Below are positions 36,072 through 45,795 of a stretch of 64,000 nucleotides of DNA, one piece after another. The notes beneath the pieces are model-generated. The model searched no databases and was not told the DNA's origin. It saw nothing but the letters and a program-made list of their open reading frames with translations. Each line of letters begins with the position of its first letter. The stretch's first letter is position 1. The translations under genes and the position numbers were made by a program. Origin of the DNA: JAFGRR01 sp964563855 (GTDB lineage Bacteria; Planctomycetota; Phycisphaerae; UBA1845; Fen-1342); NCBI GenBank assembly GCA_964563855.1, contig CAZLYU010000002.1:115363-179362 (forward strand), in the 5' to 3' direction.

Positions 36072-38132
36072 ATGGCGAAAGCAGAGAACATCCTGTCGCT
36101 GGTCGACAGCCACCTCGACACCGAACAGTTCAAGCACCTGCACTGGGAAGGCAGTTTCTCCGAGTACCTCGAATTGGTGCTCGCGAATCCGCTCATCGCA
36201 CGCAACGCGTTTCAACGCGTGTATGACATGATCCTCAACTTCGGCGCCACGCGCTACACCGCGCTGAAGCAGGACTACGTGCACTACAAGTTCTTCGACG
36301 ACCCGTTCGACAACGGGGCCGACGCGATCTACGGCCTCGACGGATCGATCATGCGGCTCGTCGAGTGCTTCAAGTCGGCCGCGCACGGCTACGGCACTGA
36401 TCATCGCATTCTCCTGCTGCACGGGCCCGTCGGGTCGAGCAAGAGCACGATTGCGCGCCTTTTGAAAAAGGGGCTGGAGCACTACTCGCGGCTCGACGAA
36501 GGCGCCCTCTACACGTTCTCCTGGCGCATCGAAGACGAAGATGGGAACGTCGAACTCCTGCCCTGCCCGATGCACGAAGAGCCGCTCCGGCTCATTCCGC
36601 GCGAGGCCCGCAAAGACGTCCTCGCACAGATCAATGCGAATCTGGAGGAGTCGCAGCACATCCGCGTCGAAGGCGAACTCGATCCCTTCTGCCGCCGCAT
36701 GTATCAAGACCTGCTGCTGCAGTATGACGGCCAGTGGCGCAAGGTGCTCGATCACATCGTCGTGCGGCGATTGCTGCTGAGCGAGAAGGATCGCGTCGGC
36801 GTCGGAACCTTCCAGCCAAAGGACGAGACGAACCAGGACTCGACCGAACTGACCGGCGACATCAACTACCGCAAGATCGCGCAATACGGCTCAGACTCCG
36901 ACCCGCGCGCGTTCAACTTCGACGGTGAGCTCAACATCGCGAACCGCGGCTTGTGCGAGTTCATCGAGGTGTTGAAACTCGACGTGGCGTTCCTGTACGA
37001 CCTGCTCGGCGCCAGCCAGGAGCACACGATCAAGCCGAAGAAGTTTGCGCAGACCGACATCGACGAAGTCATTCTCGGCCACACCAACGAGCCGGAATAC
37101 AAGAAGCTGCAGAGCAACGAGCTGATGGAGGCGTTTCGCGATCGCACGATCAAGATCGACGTGCCGTACAACACACGCCTCAGCGATGAAGTGAAGATCT
37201 ACGACAAAGACTTCGGCAAGGAAAAGGTGCGCGGCATTCACATCGCGCCCCACACGGTCGAGATGGCGGCGATGTGGGCCGTGCTCACCCGACTCGAAGA
37301 GCCGAAAAAGGCCGGGCTGACGCTCGTGCAAAAGCTGAAGCTATACGACGGGCGCAGCGTGCCGGGCTACACGCAAGACGCCGTGCGCGAGTTGCGTGAA
37401 GAGGCGCCGCGCGAGGGCATGGACGGCATCAGCCCGCGCTACATTCAAGACAAACTGTCGAACTCGCTAGTGAGCGAGCAGGCCCAGCAGGAGCGCGCGA
37501 TCAACCCGTTCATGGTGATGAACGAGCTCGAAGGCGGCTTGAGCCATCACAGCTTGATCAACGACGAAGAGCAGAAGAAACGCTACCGCGAACTGCTCAG
37601 CCTCGTACGCGAAGAGTATGAAGACATCCTCAAAGGCGAAGTGCAGCGGGCGATCTCGGCCGACGAAGACGCCATTACCCGCCTGTGTGCGAACTACATC
37701 GACAACGTCCGGGCTTACACCCAGCACGAGAAGGTGCGAAACAAGTACACCGGCAAAGACGAGGAGCCGGATGAGCGCCTCATGCGGTCGATCGAAGAGA
37801 AGATCGACATCCCCGAGGCGCGCAAAGACGACTTCCGCCAGGAGATCATGAACTACATCGGCGCGCTCGCCCTCGACGGCAAGAAGTTCGAGTATCACAC
37901 CAACGCCCGGCTGCATCGGGCGCTCGAACTCAAGCTGTTCGAAGACTCGCGCGACACGATCAAGCTCAAGAACATCGTGTCCGGCGTGGTCGACGACGAG
38001 ACGCAGGCCAAGATCGACGTGGTCAAACAGCGCCTCATCAAGTTCTTCGGCTACAACGAAACCAGCGCCACCGACGTGCTCAACTATGTCGCCAGCATCT
38101 TCGCCCGCGGCGATGCCAAGCAGTCGGACTAG
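36072..38132 (+). CDS. prkA: PrkA/YeaG-family serine protein kinase
   Basis: A 686-residue cytoplasmic PrkA protein. The AAA+-like N-terminal part holds the Walker A motif GPVGSSKST (118-126), and the C-terminal part has the PrkA C-domain (for example VRGIHIAPHTVEMAAMWAV, RYIQDKLSNSLV, DGISPRY). PrkA/YeaG acts with the VWA protein YeaH/YhbH in stress and stationary-phase responses in E. coli and in sporulation-related control in Bacillus. Length is slightly above E. coli YeaG (about 644). The ATG at 36072 has GGAGAG upstream. The yeaH homologue follows after 9 bases. Confidence 0.93.
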   Translation: MAKAENILSLVDSHLDTEQFKHLHWEGSFSEYLELVLANPLIARNAFQRVYDMILNFGATRYTALKQDYVHYKFFDDPFDNGADAIYGLDGSIMRLVECFKSAAHGYGTDHRILLLHGPVGSSKSTIARLLKKGLEHYSRLDEGALYTFSWRIEDEDGNVELLPCPMHEEPLRLIPREARKDVLAQINANLEESQHIRVEGELDPFCRRMYQDLLLQYDGQWRKVLDHIVVRRLLLSEKDRVGVGTFQPKDETNQDSTELTGDINYRKIAQYGSDSDPRAFNFDGELNIANRGLCEFIEVLKLDVAFLYDLLGASQEHTIKPKKFAQTDIDEVILGHTNEPEYKKLQSNELMEAFRDRTIKIDVPYNTRLSDEVKIYDKDFGKEKVRGIHIAPHTVEMAAMWAVLTRLEEPKKAGLTLVQKLKLYDGRSVPGYTQDAVRELREEAPREGMDGISPRYIQDKLSNSLVSEQAQQERAINPFMVMNELEGGLSHHSLINDEEQKKRYRELLSLVREEYEDILKGEVQRAISADEDAITRLCANYIDNVRAYTQHEKVRNKYTGKDEEPDERLMRSIEEKIDIPEARKDDFRQEIMNYIGALALDGKKFEYHTNARLHRALELKLFEDSRDTIKLKNIVSGVVDDETQAKIDVVKQRLIKFFGYNETSATDVLNYVASIFARGDAKQSD

Positions 38133-38141
38133 CGCGACGGC

Positions 38142-39242
38142 ATGATTCAGCGGATCGAGAAAGACTATCAGCGCTTCCGCCAGATTGTCCGCGGCAAGAT
38201 CCGCAAGGATCTGCGCCGCTTCCTCACGCGCGGCGAATTGATCGGCAAAGAAGGCAAGCGACTCGTCAGCATCCCGCTCCCCGGCATCGATCTCCCGCAC
38301 TTCCGCTACGGCGACAACCGAACCCAGGGCGTCGGGCAAGGCGAGGGCCAACCCGGCCAGAAGGTCGACGGCGACGACGGCGACGGCTTCACCGGCGGCG
38401 AAGAGCCGGGACAGCACATCCTCGAAGTCGACGTCTCGCTCGAAGAACTGGCCGACATCCTCGGCGAAGAGCTGCAACTCCCGCGCATCGAGCCGAAGGG
38501 TCGGCACAACATTTCAACGCAGCGCGAGCGCTACAGCAGCATCCGCCAGACCGGACCCGAAAGCCTGCGCCACTTCAAACGCACGTTCCGCCGGGCGCTG
38601 CGCCGCATGATCATGACCGGGCTGTACGATCCCGACGACCCCGTCATCATCTTCGAGCGGTCAGACAAGGTCTATCGCAGTTGGAAGACCGTCAAAAAGC
38701 CGCAAAGCAACGCCGTCATCGTCTACATGATGGACGTCTCCGGCTCGATGGGCCACGAACAGAAAGAGCTCGTCCGGCTCGAGGCGTTCTGGATCGACGC
38801 GTGGCTCCGCCGCAACTATGAAGGCATCGAGAGCCGCTATATCGTGCACGATGTGAACGCGGCCGAGGTCGATCGCGAGACGTTCTTCCGCGTGCGCGAA
38901 GACGGGGGAACGAAGATCAGCAGCGCGTTCCGTTCCTGTCGCGATCTGCTCGAAGCGAAGTATGACCCACAGGAGTGGAACATCTACCTGTTCCACTTCT
39001 CCGACGGCGACAATTCTTCGGAGGCGGACTCGCGCGAGTGCTGCCGCCTGCTACGCGAGAATCTGCTGCCCATCTCAAACCAGTTCGGCTATTGCCAGGT
39101 GGCCAGCGCCTACGGCAGCGGTGCGTTTATCAACGTGCTGCGCGAGCACCTCGGCGACGAAGAAAACATGGTGACCTCGCGCGTGAACACCAAAGACGAC
39201 ATTCTCGACAGCATCAAGGCGTTCTTCACGAAGGGACGCTGA
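38142..39242 (+). CDS. YeaH/YhbH (DUF444) family protein with VWA domain
   Basis: A 366-residue protein of the DUF444 family. The N-terminal half has a basic segment and a Gly/Asp/Glu-rich linker. The C-terminal von Willebrand A-type domain carries a MIDAS motif DVSGS at 198-202 in VIVYMMDVSGSMG. Partner of PrkA, whose gene ends 9 bases earlier. The third usual member, SpoVR/YcgB, is not in the window. It is somewhat shorter than E. coli YeaH (about 427). Confidence 0.92.
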   Translation: MIQRIEKDYQRFRQIVRGKIRKDLRRFLTRGELIGKEGKRLVSIPLPGIDLPHFRYGDNRTQGVGQGEGQPGQKVDGDDGDGFTGGEEPGQHILEVDVSLEELADILGEELQLPRIEPKGRHNISTQRERYSSIRQTGPESLRHFKRTFRRALRRMIMTGLYDPDDPVIIFERSDKVYRSWKTVKKPQSNAVIVYMMDVSGSMGHEQKELVRLEAFWIDAWLRRNYEGIESRYIVHDVNAAEVDRETFFRVREDGGTKISSAFRSCRDLLEAKYDPQEWNIYLFHFSDGDNSSEADSRECCRLLRENLLPISNQFGYCQVASAYGSGAFINVLREHLGDEENMVTSRVNTKDDILDSIKAFFTKGR

Positions 39243-39266
39243 ACCGCACCACAACCGCGCGCCACG

Positions 39267-40040
39267 CTACGCCAGCAGCCCGCAGCCGCGCAAATAGCCG
39301 ATCGATTCCGCAATCCGATCGCACACCATCCGCTCGGTGCGCTCTTCACGATCGAATCCCTCGGTCTCCAGCGTGTACGGCCCCTCGAAGCCGGCTTCGC
39401 GGAGCACCGCGACGTGCGCCGGGAAGTCGACCACCCCGCGGCCCAGCGCCGGAAACGCCCACGTGCGATACGCGCCCAGCGTATCCTTCAGATGAATCCC
39501 GGCCACCGCATCCGCCACCGCGCGCAGCTCGGCGACGGCGTCCACGTCGCGGTTATAGAAGTAGATATTCGCCGTGTCGTAGTTCAGCCGCATATGATCG
39601 TGGCCGATCCGTTCGAGCGATTGCCGCGCGACCTGCGCGTTGGTGAACAGCGGCGGGTGCATCTCCGCAGCCAGCACTACCCCCTGCGACGCGAGTCGTT
39701 GGGCGGCGTCGTGCAGCCGTTGATAGGCCTGGTCGAGCTCCGACTCGTCAATCTTGGCGGAGATAAACGCAATGCCGACACCCAGCGTCTCGAAGCTCGG
39801 CAGCAGCGCCGCGATCTGGTCGGCGTAGTCGGGCCGCGCAAGGTCGCACCGGCAGTGCAGGCTCGCGGCGCTCAGTTCGTGTCGCGCGAGTTCGTCGCGC
39901 AGCGTCCCCGCCGCAGCGGCCTCAGGCGCCACGACTTCGACCCACCGCACGCCCAGACTCGCGAGATGTTCGAACGCGATCGACTCGAAGGGTCGATAGA
40001 TCGCCGTACGGCAGGAGAGTTTGATGGGGTCGGATTGCAA
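39267..40040 (-). CDS. sugar phosphate isomerase/epimerase (xylose-isomerase-like TIM barrel)
   Basis: A 257-residue AP-endonuclease-2-type TIM-barrel protein. Metal-site segments typical of the family are visible: AAEMHPP (Glu near residue 133), LNYDTANI (Asp), AGIHLKDT (His/Lys) and the late Glu in YTLETEGFD. The probable start is TTG 40040 with GAGGTG close upstream. It could be an isomerase, epimerase or dehydratase of a sugar or inositol derivative. The substrate is not readable from sequence. It is convergent with the yeaH-like gene. Confidence 0.85.
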   Translation of the reverse strand: MQSDPIKLSCRTAIYRPFESIAFEHLASLGVRWVEVVAPEAAAAGTLRDELARHELSAASLHCRCDLARPDYADQIAALLPSFETLGVGIAFISAKIDESELDQAYQRLHDAAQRLASQGVVLAAEMHPPLFTNAQVARQSLERIGHDHMRLNYDTANIYFYNRDVDAVAELRAVADAVAGIHLKDTLGAYRTWAFPALGRGVVDFPAHVAVLREAGFEGPYTLETEGFDREERTERMVCDRIAESIGYLRGCGLLA

Positions 40041-40063
40041 AGGACACCTCGTCGCGTGGGGGC

Positions 40064-40699
40064 TCAGGCGGTTGTCGGTCCCGGCGGCGGCGGAATGTCG
40101 GCCGCGAGGTGTTCACGCACGACCGTGTAGTGCTGTCGCCCAAGCCGCCCGACCGCGCGGAGCTTGGCCGTGTCGATCAGTCCATCGGCCGCGAGCAAGT
40201 CGTCGTCGATGTGCAGCGCCACCACGTCGCCGAACACCGCATTGCCCGAGCCGGGTGTGTCGCCGAACGAGATCACCTCGCGCAGTCGACATTCGATGTT
40301 GACCGGGCTCTCCTTCACGAGCGGCGCTTTGATGAGCCGCGCCGGCGTCGGCGTCAGCCCGCTGAAATCAAATTCGCTCTGGTCTGAAGGCAACACCGAA
40401 CCGCAGCGCACCATCGGGTCCAGAATCTCCTCGGTCACCGTCGCGATGGCGAACTCTCCACTGGCCCGCAGGTTCTGCAGCGTGTCCTTCTCCACACCGT
40501 CCCGGCGAATGCTCGGGCAGACCATCACGATCAGCGGATTGGCCGACACCATGTTGTACCAGCTAAACGGGGCCAGATTCGTGACCCCCGTCGGCGAAAC
40601 CGTCGAGACCAGCGCGATCGGCCGCGGCGCCACAAAGCCGATGCTGTGCTTGTAAATCTGACGCCAATCGTGCTCATCACGTGTCAGGTCGAGATACAT
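40064..40699 (-). CDS. flavin reductase-like protein (FMN-binding split barrel)
   Basis: A 211-residue protein of the flavin reductase/DIM6-NTAB group. Family segments are GFVAPRPIALVSTVSPTG, NLAPFSWYNMVSANPLIVMV and the central EFAIATVTEE. It probably binds FMN and acts as a NAD(P)H:flavin reductase or a reductase component of a two-component oxygenase. Some members only bind flavin. The C-terminal RLGRQHYTVV is also typical. It lies 23 bases upstream of the TIM-barrel gene on the same strand, so they are probably co-transcribed. Confidence 0.88.
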   Translation of the reverse strand: MYLDLTRDEHDWRQIYKHSIGFVAPRPIALVSTVSPTGVTNLAPFSWYNMVSANPLIVMVCPSIRRDGVEKDTLQNLRASGEFAIATVTEEILDPMVRCGSVLPSDQSEFDFSGLTPTPARLIKAPLVKESPVNIECRLREVISFGDTPGSGNAVFGDVVALHIDDDLLAADGLIDTAKLRAVGRLGRQHYTVVREHLAADIPPPPGPTTA

Positions 40700-40777
40700 G
40701 GCTGCTGGTCACTCCCGTTGACGCCCCGGCGGATCGGCCTCGCGTTCGCAGCAGCTTCGCACCTCAGCCCCGCGACG

Positions 40778-41227
40778 TCAAAGTCGCGAACGGCCCAGCA
40801 ACGACCAACCGAGCCCAACGCAACTCCCCAGCACCAAGCCCCCCGCAACGCCGCTGCACACGCCGGACACGATGTCGGTCTGCAGGTTCGGCAGCGCCGT
40901 CCCGCATGGAAACACGGTCGGGTCATAAATCTCGGCCCCTGAGATACACCCGCTGATATCGCCGCAGATGTTGATGCAATGCGGGTCCAGCGTGCCAACC
41001 ACGCGCACCGTGGCCCCAAACGGGTATCCCCCCGCGTTCGTCAGCAGGTACTCGCCATCCAGCAGCACACACCCGTTGCCATTCACCAAAACGCCGCACT
41101 GATCAAACGGCTGCGGACCGGTGATGCTCGGGTCAGACTGCGCGAAAGCCGGAATCGCGCCCAGCAGCGTCAACGCTGCGACGACGGACACGACGCGCCG
41201 CGCGTTACCCAATGGTGTTGGTTGCAT
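40778..41227 (-). CDS. short exported Cys-rich protein with C-terminal membrane segment
   Basis: A 149-residue protein. The ATG at 41227 has TGGAGTG 6 bases upstream and begins a signal peptide ending AIPAFAQ. The mature region has six Cys before the tail and a single small beta domain (CVLLDGEYLLTNAGG, GATVRVVGTLDP). It ends with a hydrophobic helix followed by a short basic tail (WSLLGRSRL). That tripartite end resembles the C-terminal sorting signals processed by exosortase or sortase-like systems, but no known motif such as PEP or LPXTG is present. The role is unknown. Confidence 0.75.
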   Translation of the reverse strand: MQPTPLGNARRVVSVVAALTLLGAIPAFAQSDPSITGPQPFDQCGVLVNGNGCVLLDGEYLLTNAGGYPFGATVRVVGTLDPHCINICGDISGCISGAEIYDPTVFPCGTALPNLQTDIVSGVCSGVAGGLVLGSCVGLGWSLLGRSRL

Positions 41228-41374
41228 GTCACACTCCATATCGATCAAAGACGGTCCCGCCGCCCATCGTAGTACACCGCTGCGGCCGCCGCGATTGCGG
41301 CGGCCCGTGCGGCTTGCCAGCCCCGTCACGCTCAGCTTACCGTTCGCTCCCCGATTTTTCCGCGTGCGAGACCA

Positions 41375-43333
41375 ATGGCGGATTCAGCGAAACCCGACAC
41401 TCAATCCAAACCGCCGCCGCGCTCTGCACGGCGTCTGCGCGACTGGTTGGCGCGTGCGGCGACCCTGTTGTCGTCACGTCGCATGCCGATCATTGCCGCG
41501 CTGCTCGCGATCGTGCTGACCGCACCCGCCCTGGGCGTAGGCTTTCAGACCGACGACTTCTGGCACTATCTCGCACTGCGCAATGCAGAGGGGTTGAGCG
41601 GTCTCGGCACGGCGATGTGGACGCTGTTCTCCGGACCGCAAGCCGGCTCCGCGGTGACCCGCGCTGCGATGCAGGTCGGCGACCTGCCGTGGTGGACCGA
41701 CCCCGAGTTTCGCTTGCGATTCTTCCGCCCGATCGCCTCAGCAACCCACTGGTTCGACTATCACCTTTGGCCAGACCACTCGTGGCCAATGCACCTGCAG
41801 AACATTCTGTGGTACGGCGTCGCCGTGCTGATGGCGGGGCTTCTTTATCGCCGCCTGCTCGGACCGACCTGGCTCGCCGGACTCGCGATGTTGCTCTACG
41901 CGGTTGATGACGCGCATGGCTACGCCGTCGGCTGGATCGCCAGCCGCAACACCGTGATGGCGACGGCGTTCGGCCTCACGACGCTGTGGCTGCACGATCG
42001 CGGGCAACGCGATCGCGACACCCTGAGCCGCTGGCTCGCGCCCGTGTGCTTCGCACTCACCCTGCTCTCCGGCGAATTCGGCGTCGGCGTGTCGGCGTAC
42101 CTGTTCGCCTACGCCGTCTGCCTCAATCCGCAGCCGTTTCCTCGCCGAAGGCGCCCAGCGCTGTCGCGTGCGCTCTCGATCGCTCCATACGTCGTGATCG
42201 GTGTGCTCTGGTATCTGGGCTATCGCGCGATCGGCTCCGGCGCGCAGGGGTCGCCGCTCTATAGCGACCTCGGCGCCGACCCGCTGGCCACGCTGCGACT
42301 GTTCGGCCAGCGCTTGCCGTTTCTGCTCGTCGGCCAGTGGAGTCTGCCATGGTCCGACGTCGTGTACCTCGTCTCGCTCGAAGATCGGCGCCGCATCTGG
42401 CTGCTGCTGCTCCCGGGCATCGCGTTGCTCTCTCTCCTCCTGATTCCGCTCATTCGACACAACGCCGTCGCGCGCTTCTTCGCGCTCGGCATGGTCGTTT
42501 CGCTCCTCCCGGCGGTTTCGACGATGCCGACCGACCGACTGCTCTACTTTGCGGGTTTTGGCGCCTTTGGTTTGATCGTGCTCTTTCTGCACGGCGTGTT
42601 GTCCGGCGCCGCGGCGTGGCGTCCCGCGTCGCCGCTCTACGTCTGGCCAGCGCGACTCGTGTGCGTGGGGCTGATCTGGGTGCATGGCGCGGTGGCGGCG
42701 GTGTCGCTGCCGGCCCGAGCCTATAGCCCGCGGTTCGCGCAGACCGCGTTGCAAGCGATGGACGGGCTGCCCAGCGATGCGTCGCTGCGCGAGCAGTTGC
42801 TCATCTTGGTGAACCCGCCGGATATCTACGTCCCGGGAACGCTCAACGCCTATCGACTCGCGCGCGGCGGGGTATTGCCCGACGCCATTCGGCTGTTGGC
42901 GCCTGGCGTGTTATCCATCGACGTCGAGCGCAGCGGGTCGCATTCGCTGATCGTGCGGCCGCGGCGCGGGTTTTATCCGCCGCCGGGATTGCCTGCCGAT
43001 GAGAACGACTACGGAGGCAGTGCGCCCACGCTGTGGCGCCGCGCGATTGAGCAGCGCGCCAATCTCGGTCATCTGCAGCAGATGCTCGCCCGGCTCTATC
43101 GTGGCGAGGCGGCGCCCATGCACGTCGGGCAGGTGGTCGAGCTCGATGGAATGCGTGTGGAAGTCGTCGCGGTCGATAGCGAGCGCCGCGCATTGGCCGC
43201 CGAGTTCACATTCGACGAGCCGCTCGACAGCCCCCGGCATCGTTGGATCGCATGGCGCGACGGCGAAGCGTTCGATTGGACCCCGCCGCCGGTCGGTGAA
43301 CGACAGCACCTCGTCGGCCGCGCGACGCCCTGA
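41375..43333 (+). CDS. GT-C-like polytopic membrane protein
   Basis: A 652-residue protein with roughly ten membrane helices and a soluble C-terminal region of about 170 residues. After the first helix comes GFQTDDFWHYL; an acidic pair at this place (Asp60-Asp61) is the hallmark of GT-C glycosyltransferases that use lipid-linked sugars. Aromatic periplasmic loops such as WFDYHLWPDHSW also fit. No specific GT family is recognisable. It stands alone, between a small exported protein and a sugar epimerase gene. Confidence 0.72.
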   Translation: MADSAKPDTQSKPPPRSARRLRDWLARAATLLSSRRMPIIAALLAIVLTAPALGVGFQTDDFWHYLALRNAEGLSGLGTAMWTLFSGPQAGSAVTRAAMQVGDLPWWTDPEFRLRFFRPIASATHWFDYHLWPDHSWPMHLQNILWYGVAVLMAGLLYRRLLGPTWLAGLAMLLYAVDDAHGYAVGWIASRNTVMATAFGLTTLWLHDRGQRDRDTLSRWLAPVCFALTLLSGEFGVGVSAYLFAYAVCLNPQPFPRRRRPALSRALSIAPYVVIGVLWYLGYRAIGSGAQGSPLYSDLGADPLATLRLFGQRLPFLLVGQWSLPWSDVVYLVSLEDRRRIWLLLLPGIALLSLLLIPLIRHNAVARFFALGMVVSLLPAVSTMPTDRLLYFAGFGAFGLIVLFLHGVLSGAAAWRPASPLYVWPARLVCVGLIWVHGAVAAVSLPARAYSPRFAQTALQAMDGLPSDASLREQLLILVNPPDIYVPGTLNAYRLARGGVLPDAIRLLAPGVLSIDVERSGSHSLIVRPRRGFYPPPGLPADENDYGGSAPTLWRRAIEQRANLGHLQQMLARLYRGEAAPMHVGQVVELDGMRVEVVAVDSERRALAAEFTFDEPLDSPRHRWIAWRDGEAFDWTPPPVGERQHLVGRATP

Positions 43334-43434
43334 TTTCGAATCCGTTCGGCAACGGCGGTTGACGCTGCACCTCTCCCGACGGCGAAGCGCCGCCGCTGGC
43401 GCGCGACGATTCGCTTTTGAAACCGGTTGGAACG

Positions 43435-44481
43435 CTAGGTGGTCGCCCCGGCCGCGGCCGGTGGCGACGCCGCCGCCCGTTCGTCCACCGCTAGCTGCTC
43501 GCGATACCCCTTCACCGTCATCGGCACGCCTTCATCGAACGTCACCGTCGGCATCCAGTCGAGCATCCGCCGCGCTTTCTCCGCCGAGAAGAAGCTGCGG
43601 CGCCCCATCAGCCAGACGGCGTACCGCGTAATCAGCGGCGGGTTCTTCTTCCCCAGCAGACGGAACACGATCTCGAGGAAGTGCCCGACGCGATACGCGA
43701 TCGCGTACGGAACCTTGGTCTTGACGCGCGGGGCGCCGATCGCGTCAGCCCACAGATCGAAGTACTCCTGCTGCGTGATGTCGCCGTCGTTGCTGCAGTT
43801 GAACACTTCACCCGACGCCTCGGGAAGATTCGCCGCTTTGATCGCGGCTTCGGCGACGTTGCCCGCATAGACCACGTTCAGCCGATTGTCGCCGGCGCCA
43901 AGAATCTTCGCCCGACCCGTTGAGATCATGCGATACAGGCGGGCGATCGTTGCGCGGTCGCGCGGCCCGTAGATCCACGCCGGACGGATGATCGTGCAGG
44001 CGATCTTGCCCGACGCGTGGTGCTGCTTCACCATCTCTTCGACGACGTGCTTGCTTCGGCTGTAATAGGCCCACTTGTAGAGCCCGTAGCCGGTCGGGTC
44101 TTCTTCGGTCAGCGTGATCGGCTCCGTGTAATAGCCGAAGACGCTGATCGAACTGATATGCAGGAAGCGCTTCACACCGCAGGCGATCGCAGCATCAAGC
44201 ATCCGCCGCGTCCCGTTGACGGTGACTTCCTGGAAGTCCTCCCAGGGCCCCCAGTCGCCCACTTTCGCCGCCGAGTGATAGACGATCTCGACGCCTGTGC
44301 AGGCCTGCTCCATCGCCGCCGTGTCAGAGAGATCGCCCTCGACGAACTCGCAGCCGATCGATTCAAGAAACGTGCGGTCGCTGCCGCGGCGCACCAGGCA
44401 GCGCACCGGCTGGCCTTGCTCGCGCAACTTTTCCGCAATGTGACTGCCGAGCAGGCCGGTAGCGCCGGTGACCAAATTCAT
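43435..44481 (-). CDS. NAD-dependent epimerase/dehydratase (extended SDR)
   Basis: A 348-residue extended short-chain dehydrogenase. The NAD-binding motif GATGLLGSH opens the protein. DLSD and YHSAAKVGDW follow, then the active-site Ser/Tyr/Lys (HISSISVFGY and YSRSK). The segment TIIRPAWIYGPRD is typical of the 3-beta-hydroxysteroid dehydrogenase-like and sugar epimerase groups. The substrate may be a nucleotide sugar or a sterol/hopanoid-like compound; sequence does not decide. ATG 44481 has GGAGAAAG upstream. Confidence 0.88.
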   Translation of the reverse strand: MNLVTGATGLLGSHIAEKLREQGQPVRCLVRRGSDRTFLESIGCEFVEGDLSDTAAMEQACTGVEIVYHSAAKVGDWGPWEDFQEVTVNGTRRMLDAAIACGVKRFLHISSISVFGYYTEPITLTEEDPTGYGLYKWAYYSRSKHVVEEMVKQHHASGKIACTIIRPAWIYGPRDRATIARLYRMISTGRAKILGAGDNRLNVVYAGNVAEAAIKAANLPEASGEVFNCSNDGDITQQEYFDLWADAIGAPRVKTKVPYAIAYRVGHFLEIVFRLLGKKNPPLITRYAVWLMGRRSFFSAEKARRMLDWMPTVTFDEGVPMTVKGYREQLAVDERAAASPPAAAGATT

Positions 44482-44653
44482 GGCGATGTTCTTTCTCCAA
44501 GTGCCGGCGGCCGCGCAACTTCAAACGCAACCGCTGTCAATACCGGGGCGACAGGCCGCGTCGGGGCGACGCGGGGGTGTTCCTGCAGCGCACCCAACGA
44601 TCTTAACGCGACTCGCACATCCCCGACAGCCACCCCCACGCCGCCCCCGACGC

Positions 44654-45727
44654 CTATTTCGGCAACCGCGACCAGCGGTCAGGAAGCGCCGGATAGCCAG
44701 CGTGCGGCTCCGTTTGATACCAGTACGCGACTGACGCGATGTCTTCCGTCAGTGGCTGAAACTTGCCGTGCGGCGTCCAGCCGAGCGTCTGCACGGTCGC
44801 GCGGAGATCGCGTTCAAAGCGGATCGGGTCGAGCACGTGCCAGCGATACAACCCGAACTTCGGTACGTGATTCACCTGATGATGCACCAGCGGCATGCCG
44901 AGGTACGGCGTGCTATACGCCTCTTCACGCCCGTCTTTGCCCCAGAATCCCCACGCGCCGCCGAAGTAGTCCTCCGTGCCCGTGCCGCAAATTGTCGGAT
45001 GCTCGCCGTCGCCGTCGAGATAGAACTTCACCTCACCCTCGCCCCACCACATGTCCGAGCAGGTCTGCCACGCCATGTACGTGCCGACGTAGTGTCCCCG
45101 TCCCGAAATGCCATCAACGATGACATGCTCAGGCCCCTCGCGCCGCGTCAGGCTCCGACGCCACTGCGCGTGCAGATACGCGGCCTCCGGCGGCACATCC
45201 TCCAGCGAATAGGTGATCTGGTAGAAAAAGTTCGGATGCTCCGCGTCGAACTGGTTCTCGATCGTCACCTTCGCGCCGCGGCGGAAGGGCATCGGCCAAT
45301 AGCTGTTAAACCCGCCGAGCGGATTCACCGCAATCGGAATCGAGTTGACCGTCGTCGGCAGGTTGTGCCCGCAAGCGAAGAAATCGCCCAACGGCGTCTC
45401 GATCGAGGCGGCGGATTCATCATCCCAGTAGATGCGCAGAATCAAATCGCGCCAGCGCGCCTTGTCGACCGTGATCCAGATGTGCTGAATCACGCCCGGC
45501 CCCTCGATACTCGCGATCGTCGTCACGCTCTCCGCCGGAAGCGTGATCGCGGGTCGCACTTTCCAACCCTTCCCCAGCATGGAAGCCGGGCTGTTCTGGT
45601 CCGGCGTTTCTCGCGCGCCCCCGCCTACCGCGCCGGTGGGGTTCTCCGCGCAGATCGACCGCGTTTGAGCCCGCTTGAGCAGCGGCAGGCTTCCCAAGTG
45701 CAAGCCGCCGAAAGGAAGATCATTCAT
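44654..45727 (-). CDS. DUF2961 / glycoside hydrolase family 172 protein
   Basis: A 357-residue protein with the DUF2961 (GH172) double jelly-roll fold. Family marks include GPGVIQHIWITV, LILRIYWDDE, ETPLGDFFACGH, FNSYWPMPF, GTGTEDYFGGAWGF and HHQVNHVPKFGLYRWH. Characterised members act on fructofuranosides or arabinofuranosides. The Glu in GTEDYFGG is a plausible catalytic residue. ATG 45727 has GGAG 5 bases upstream. No signal peptide is seen, so it appears cytoplasmic or the true start is missed. It is divergent from the next gene. Confidence 0.88.
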   Translation of the reverse strand: MNDLPFGGLHLGSLPLLKRAQTRSICAENPTGAVGGGARETPDQNSPASMLGKGWKVRPAITLPAESVTTIASIEGPGVIQHIWITVDKARWRDLILRIYWDDESAASIETPLGDFFACGHNLPTTVNSIPIAVNPLGGFNSYWPMPFRRGAKVTIENQFDAEHPNFFYQITYSLEDVPPEAAYLHAQWRRSLTRREGPEHVIVDGISGRGHYVGTYMAWQTCSDMWWGEGEVKFYLDGDGEHPTICGTGTEDYFGGAWGFWGKDGREEAYSTPYLGMPLVHHQVNHVPKFGLYRWHVLDPIRFERDLRATVQTLGWTPHGKFQPLTEDIASVAYWYQTEPHAGYPALPDRWSRLPK

Positions 45728-45795
45728 CACCGCTCCACAAAAGATCTGTCTCACGTGTCACGCGCCGTTCCAATCGGGGCGGCATAATAGCACCT

